Shown here piece after piece: positions 60,825 through 64,000 of a stretch of 64,000 bases of DNA. The notes under the pieces are model-generated. The model had not been told where the DNA came from and did no database searches. It saw only the letters and a program-made list of their open reading frames with translations. The position numbers and the translations under genes were made by a program. Origin of the DNA: Thalassospira lucentensis (lineage in GTDB: Bacteria; Pseudomonadota; Alphaproteobacteria; Rhodospirillales; Thalassospiraceae); assembly GCF_011806425.1 (NCBI RefSeq), contig NZ_JAATOV010000007.1:1-64000 (forward strand), in the 5' to 3' direction. Position 1 is the first letter of the stretch; every line of letters starts with the position of its first letter.

Positions 60825-61973
60825 ATGCTTGGCCGTCGGATCAGCAACATATACCGCCTTGGCATCAAGGAGCTGTTTAGCCTTAAGCGCGACGTGGTTT
60901 TGATCATCCTGATTTTCTGGGCGTTTACCTTTGCGATTTATAACGCCGCAACCGGGTTTTCCCATGACCTGAAAAACGGATCAATTGCGATTGCCGATTT
61001 GGATGGATCGGCCTTATCGCTTCGGATTTCGGATGCGTTTTTGGCACCCTTTTTCCAAGAACCCGTGCAAATCCAAGAACGCGATATTGATGATGCCATG
61101 GATAGCGGTGCGTTTACCTTTGTGCTGGTGATTCCGCCCGATTTTGAAAAGGATGTGGTCGCAGGGCACGGGGCGCAAGTCCAGCTTAACATCGATGCCA
61201 CCGCCATGATGCAGGCCGGGATCGGCCAAGGCTATATCAGCAACATCATTGCCCAAGAAGTCACCACATGGTTGGGCGGCAAGTCGGCCTATGCGGCACA
61301 GAACGCGGACCAAAATACCGCTGCCCAGATCGTCACGCGCTATGCCTATAACCAGAATGCGACGAGTTCGTGGTTTACCAGCACGATGGAAATCATCAAT
61401 GCGATTACCATGCTGTCGATCATTCTTTCGGGGGCAGCACTTATTCGCGAACGCGAACATGGCACGATTGAACATTTGCTGGTGATGCCGCTTGATCCGT
61501 TTGAAATCATGATGGCAAAGGTTTGGGCCAATGGATTGGTGATTTTGATCGCCAGTATGTTCTCGCTTATTTTTGTGGTCGAGTTGATCCTTGGCGTGCC
61601 GGTGATTGGATCTAAATTGCTGTTTATGGCCGGTGTGACGCTGTATCTGTTTTTTGCCACGGCCCTTGGTATTTTCCTGGCGACCTTAACGCGATCGATG
61701 CCGCAATTTGGCTTATTGTTTATTTTGGTGGTGTTGCCGCTTCGAATGCTATCAGGCGGCAGTACGCCGGTTGAAAGCATGCCCGAAACCCTGCAAACCA
61801 TTATGCAATTTGCGCCCTCGACCCATTTTGTGACCTATGCCGAGGCGATCCTGTTTCGCGGGGCTGGCATGGATGTGGTGTGGCCGGAATTTTTGTTGGT
61901 GTTTGTCATTGCACTTGGCTTTTTTGCGTTCAGCGCCATGCGGTTTCGCAAAAGCATCGCGCAAATGCGCTAG
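60825..61973 (+). CDS. yhhJ: ABC-2 type permease (YhhJ-like)
   Basis: A 382-residue membrane protein. Helix 1 is followed by a large periplasmic loop (~50-170) and five C-terminal helices; IREREHGTIEHLLVMPLDPFEIM is the ABC-2 cytoplasmic signature. It starts 3 bases after the RbbA-like stop, following GGAGGTATAAGAC. It pairs with the membrane half of the RbbA-like protein to complete the exporter. The cargo is unknown. Confidence 0.92.
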   Translation: MLGRRISNIYRLGIKELFSLKRDVVLIILIFWAFTFAIYNAATGFSHDLKNGSIAIADLDGSALSLRISDAFLAPFFQEPVQIQERDIDDAMDSGAFTFVLVIPPDFEKDVVAGHGAQVQLNIDATAMMQAGIGQGYISNIIAQEVTTWLGGKSAYAAQNADQNTAAQIVTRYAYNQNATSSWFTSTMEIINAITMLSIILSGAALIREREHGTIEHLLVMPLDPFEIMMAKVWANGLVILIASMFSLIFVVELILGVPVIGSKLLFMAGVTLYLFFATALGIFLATLTRSMPQFGLLFILVVLPLRMLSGGSTPVESMPETLQTIMQFAPSTHFVTYAEAILFRGAGMDVVWPEFLLVFVIALGFFAFSAMRFRKSIAQMR

Positions 61974-62004
61974 GGCTTTGTTTTCGGACTTGGCTGCTTT
62001 GGAT

Positions 62005-62910
62005 TTACGAAAACTGGGTCCGCAGGAAGCCTTCAAGGAAATCAGACAGCCGCCGGGCGGCAAAGCTGCGTTGCCCGGCAACAACCCGGTTCATTTCCAA
62101 ATGGGTTTCAATGCGGGATGCGCTGGCCAGTGGCCGCATGACCAAGCTGCCTTGGTCTATTTCACGCTTTACCGTCATTTCAGGCAAAATCAAAACAGCC
62201 GTCCCCCGCCGTGCCAGTTCCTTTTGCAGTTCAAGCGATGACGTTGTGAACGTGCTTTCACCGCATTGAAGGCCCGCATCGCGCAAACGCGCATCAAAGG
62301 CACGCCGCACACCAAAGGTCCGATCCGGCAAAGCCAGCGGATGTTCAACCAAATCAACAAGGGCGATTTCATCACATTGCGCCAAGGGGTGATCGGGCGA
62401 CAGAATGGCTTCGTGGCGGATTGGGGCCCGAAACCGCGTTTCAATGCGGCTGTCGGCCGTCGAAAACATGGTGACGGATAAATCGGTCAGACCGTTGGCC
62501 ACCGCATCCAAGGCGGCCTGTGCAGACGTTACTGTGACTTCGATGGTGATGGCCGGATAGCGTTGGGAAAATTCGGCCAATGCCGGGGCCAAAATGGCAC
62601 TGGATGCCGCGCCATTGACATAAAGCGATACAGCACCGCGTTGCAGACCGCGCAAATCATCAATAATTTGCTCGACTTCGTTCAGGTCCCGCGCAATCGA
62701 AAGCGAACGTTCCGCCAATACTTCACCCGCCGCCGTCAGGCGAATGCCGCGCGGATTGCGTTCAACCAAGGCCGTGCCAAACAAATGTTCGAGCTTATCA
62801 AGTTGACGGGCGATTGCGGTTGGCGACACATTAAGGGCATCTGCTGCTTGGCGGATTGATCCGCATCGCATCAATTCGTTAAATACTGTAAGGGATTGGA
62901 TTTCGACCAT
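62005..62910 (-). CDS. LysR-family regulator
   Basis: A 301-residue LysR protein from ATG 62910 (MVEIQSLTVF); an in-frame start at 62964 adds 18 unlike residues. HTH at LTVFNELMRCGSIRQAADAL and VSPTAIARQLDKLEHLFGTA, followed by a normal effector domain (GAVSLYVNGAASSAILAPAL). Divergent from the peptide-type binding protein gene at 63055, which it likely controls. Confidence 0.9.
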   Translation of the reverse strand: MVEIQSLTVFNELMRCGSIRQAADALNVSPTAIARQLDKLEHLFGTALVERNPRGIRLTAAGEVLAERSLSIARDLNEVEQIIDDLRGLQRGAVSLYVNGAASSAILAPALAEFSQRYPAITIEVTVTSAQAALDAVANGLTDLSVTMFSTADSRIETRFRAPIRHEAILSPDHPLAQCDEIALVDLVEHPLALPDRTFGVRRAFDARLRDAGLQCGESTFTTSSLELQKELARRGTAVLILPEMTVKREIDQGSLVMRPLASASRIETHLEMNRVVAGQRSFAARRLSDFLEGFLRTQFS

Positions 62911-63054
62911 CGTTTCGCCACCACATTCATCAGTGCTACGGAAAACGTAGCACCCCGACATCAAATTATCGACTTCAAATTCACTGAAAAATGGTCTCTG
63001 TTATCAGACAGAAACATTTTCAAAATAAAATCAGGTCACATCAGGGGGACCACC

Positions 63055-64000
63055 ATGCCGAACCGTTTCACACCAATCAGAAACCTTGCCTGTGCCGTTT
63101 CGACGGCCGCACTGATTGCATTCGCCCCGACCCTGTCACTTGCCGCTGGCAGTGTGACGTTTGGTCAGCCAGTTGAACCGGCGGGACTTGACCCGACCGT
63201 GGGATCGGCTGTGGCATCGGGCGAAGTCACATGGCAGAATATTTTCGAAGGTCTGGTTGCCGTGGATCGCGACGGCGAAGTTGTCCCGCAGCTTGCCAGC
63301 GATTGGACCATTGCAGATGGTGGACTGACCTATACGTTCAAGTTGCGCCCTGATGTCACCTTCCACAACGGTGTGGCATTTGACAGTGCCACGGCGAAAT
63401 TCACCCTTGAACGCATCATTTCCGATGACAGCACCAATGGCCAAAAGGCCCTTTATACCGTCATTGAAAGCATCGATGCGCCCGATAGCACCACGCTTGT
63501 TCTTAACCTGTCGCAGCCGTCGTCAAACTTGCTGTATTGGTTGGGCTTTCCCAGTGCGGTGATGATTGAACCATCAAGCGTTGAAAGCAACAAAAGCAAT
63601 CCCATCGGCACCGGCCCGTTCAAATTTGACGAATGGCGCAAAGGGGACCGGGTTTTGATGTCGGCCTATGATGGGTATTGGGGCGAAAAACCGTCGCTTG
63701 ATGCGATCAGCGCGCGGTTCATTTCCGACCCACAGGCCCAAGCCGCCGCAATCATGTCCCACGACATTGACGTATTTGCCAAATTCGAAGCCCCGGAACT
63801 GTTTGCGCAGTTTGAAGCCGATGACAGTCTTGCCACCCATGTTGGGGTTGGCGAAATGGAAATCGTTGCGGGCATGAACAATACCCGCCCGCCGTTTGAT
63901 GACCTTCGCGTGCGGCAGGCCCTGATGATGGCCGTCGATCGCAACATTCTGGTTCAAGGGGTCGAAAGCGGCTTTGGCACCCCGATTGGCAGCCACTTTT
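63055..64000 (+). CDS. Family 5 (peptide/nickel-type) solute-binding protein, truncated by the window end
   Basis: The frame opens at ATG 63055 after CAGGGGGACCACC and runs off the window after 315 codons of an expected ~500. The signal peptide ends near TLSLAAGS. The family-5 hallmarks are ordered as usual: EPAGLDPTVGS, LVAVDRDGEVVPQLASDW, YTFKLRPDVTFHNG, TGPFKFDEWRKGDRV and DDLRVRQALMMAVDR. Ligands of the family range from oligopeptides to nickel and opines. Dpp-like permease and ATPase genes would be expected downstream. Confidence 0.93.
   Translation, partial: MPNRFTPIRNLACAVSTAALIAFAPTLSLAAGSVTFGQPVEPAGLDPTVGSAVASGEVTWQNIFEGLVAVDRDGEVVPQLASDWTIADGGLTYTFKLRPDVTFHNGVAFDSATAKFTLERIISDDSTNGQKALYTVIESIDAPDSTTLVLNLSQPSSNLLYWLGFPSAVMIEPSSVESNKSNPIGTGPFKFDEWRKGDRVLMSAYDGYWGEKPSLDAISARFISDPQAQAAAIMSHDIDVFAKFEAPELFAQFEADDSLATHVGVGEMEIVAGMNNTRPPFDDLRVRQALMMAVDRNILVQGVESGFGTPIGSHF

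Overview
The window looks like a chromosomal segment of a free-living, probably marine alphaproteobacterium. Gene families, synteny habits and codon style suggest the Rhodospirillales, most like Thalassospira. This is inference from gene content; no rRNA or tRNA gene is present to confirm it. Most of the sequence is dense, GC-rich metabolic, transport and regulatory DNA. Several AT-richer islands stand out: 16.4-21.4 kb, 32.7-36.2 kb, 41.2-42.65 kb and 49.1-50.1 kb.

Layout. 0-8 kb: tail of a probable outer-membrane protein, an AraC regulator, a 270 bp MITE-like element, a DODA-type dioxygenase, yjbQ, a TetR regulator, a lipid A phosphoethanolamine transferase (eptA) and a DMT permease. 8-16.4 kb: a RidA protein, an SMR efflux protein and a UbiH-like monooxygenase. 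Then comes a six-gene minus-strand operon: LacI regulator, solute-binding protein, two permeases, ATPase and a calcineurin-like phosphodiesterase. 16.8-21.4 kb: a 1203-residue protein that fuses a DyP-type haem peroxidase to a complete glycyl-radical enzyme, followed by a HAD-fold lipoprotein. 21.5-24.8 kb: a PmrAB/QseBC-like two-component system divergent from a PepSY protein and a cytochrome b561. 25-28.5 kb: an alpha/beta hydrolase divergent from a TetR gene with three operators, a patatin and a VOC protein. 28.7-32.4 kb: a three-gene cell-envelope operon of unknown role. 32.7-36.2 kb: orphan immunity genes, a LysR regulator with an unusual insert and a pentapeptide-like membrane protein. 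36.2-41.1 kb: LysR, an agmatinase-family ureohydrolase and an NMT1-type ABC importer. 41.2-42.65 kb: three consecutive toxin-tip/immunity cassettes between imperfect direct repeats. 42.7-48.9 kb: an iron/siderophore ABC importer divergent from a TonB-dependent receptor. 49.1-50.1 kb: debris resembling a contact-dependent inhibition locus, with a toxin tip broken by one nonsense codon. 51.5-55.1 kb: ydiJ, a small membrane protein and a Dabb protein. 55.1-64 kb: a soluble PAS-PAS chemoreceptor, a yhiI-rbbA-yhhJ type export operon, a LysR regulator and the start of a peptide-type binding protein.

Three things deserve attention first. (1) The peroxidase/glycyl-radical fusion joins a peroxide-using haem domain to an enzyme class normally destroyed by oxygen, and no activase gene lies beside it. 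(2) Three separate loci hold fragments of polymorphic-toxin C-termini, each directly ahead of an intact small immunity-like gene, with no parent toxin in the window. (3) CCTGA direct repeats at 11 bp spacing occur upstream of both the two-component operon/PepSY genes and eptA. This suggests that the local PmrAB-like pair controls lipid A modification 15 kb away.
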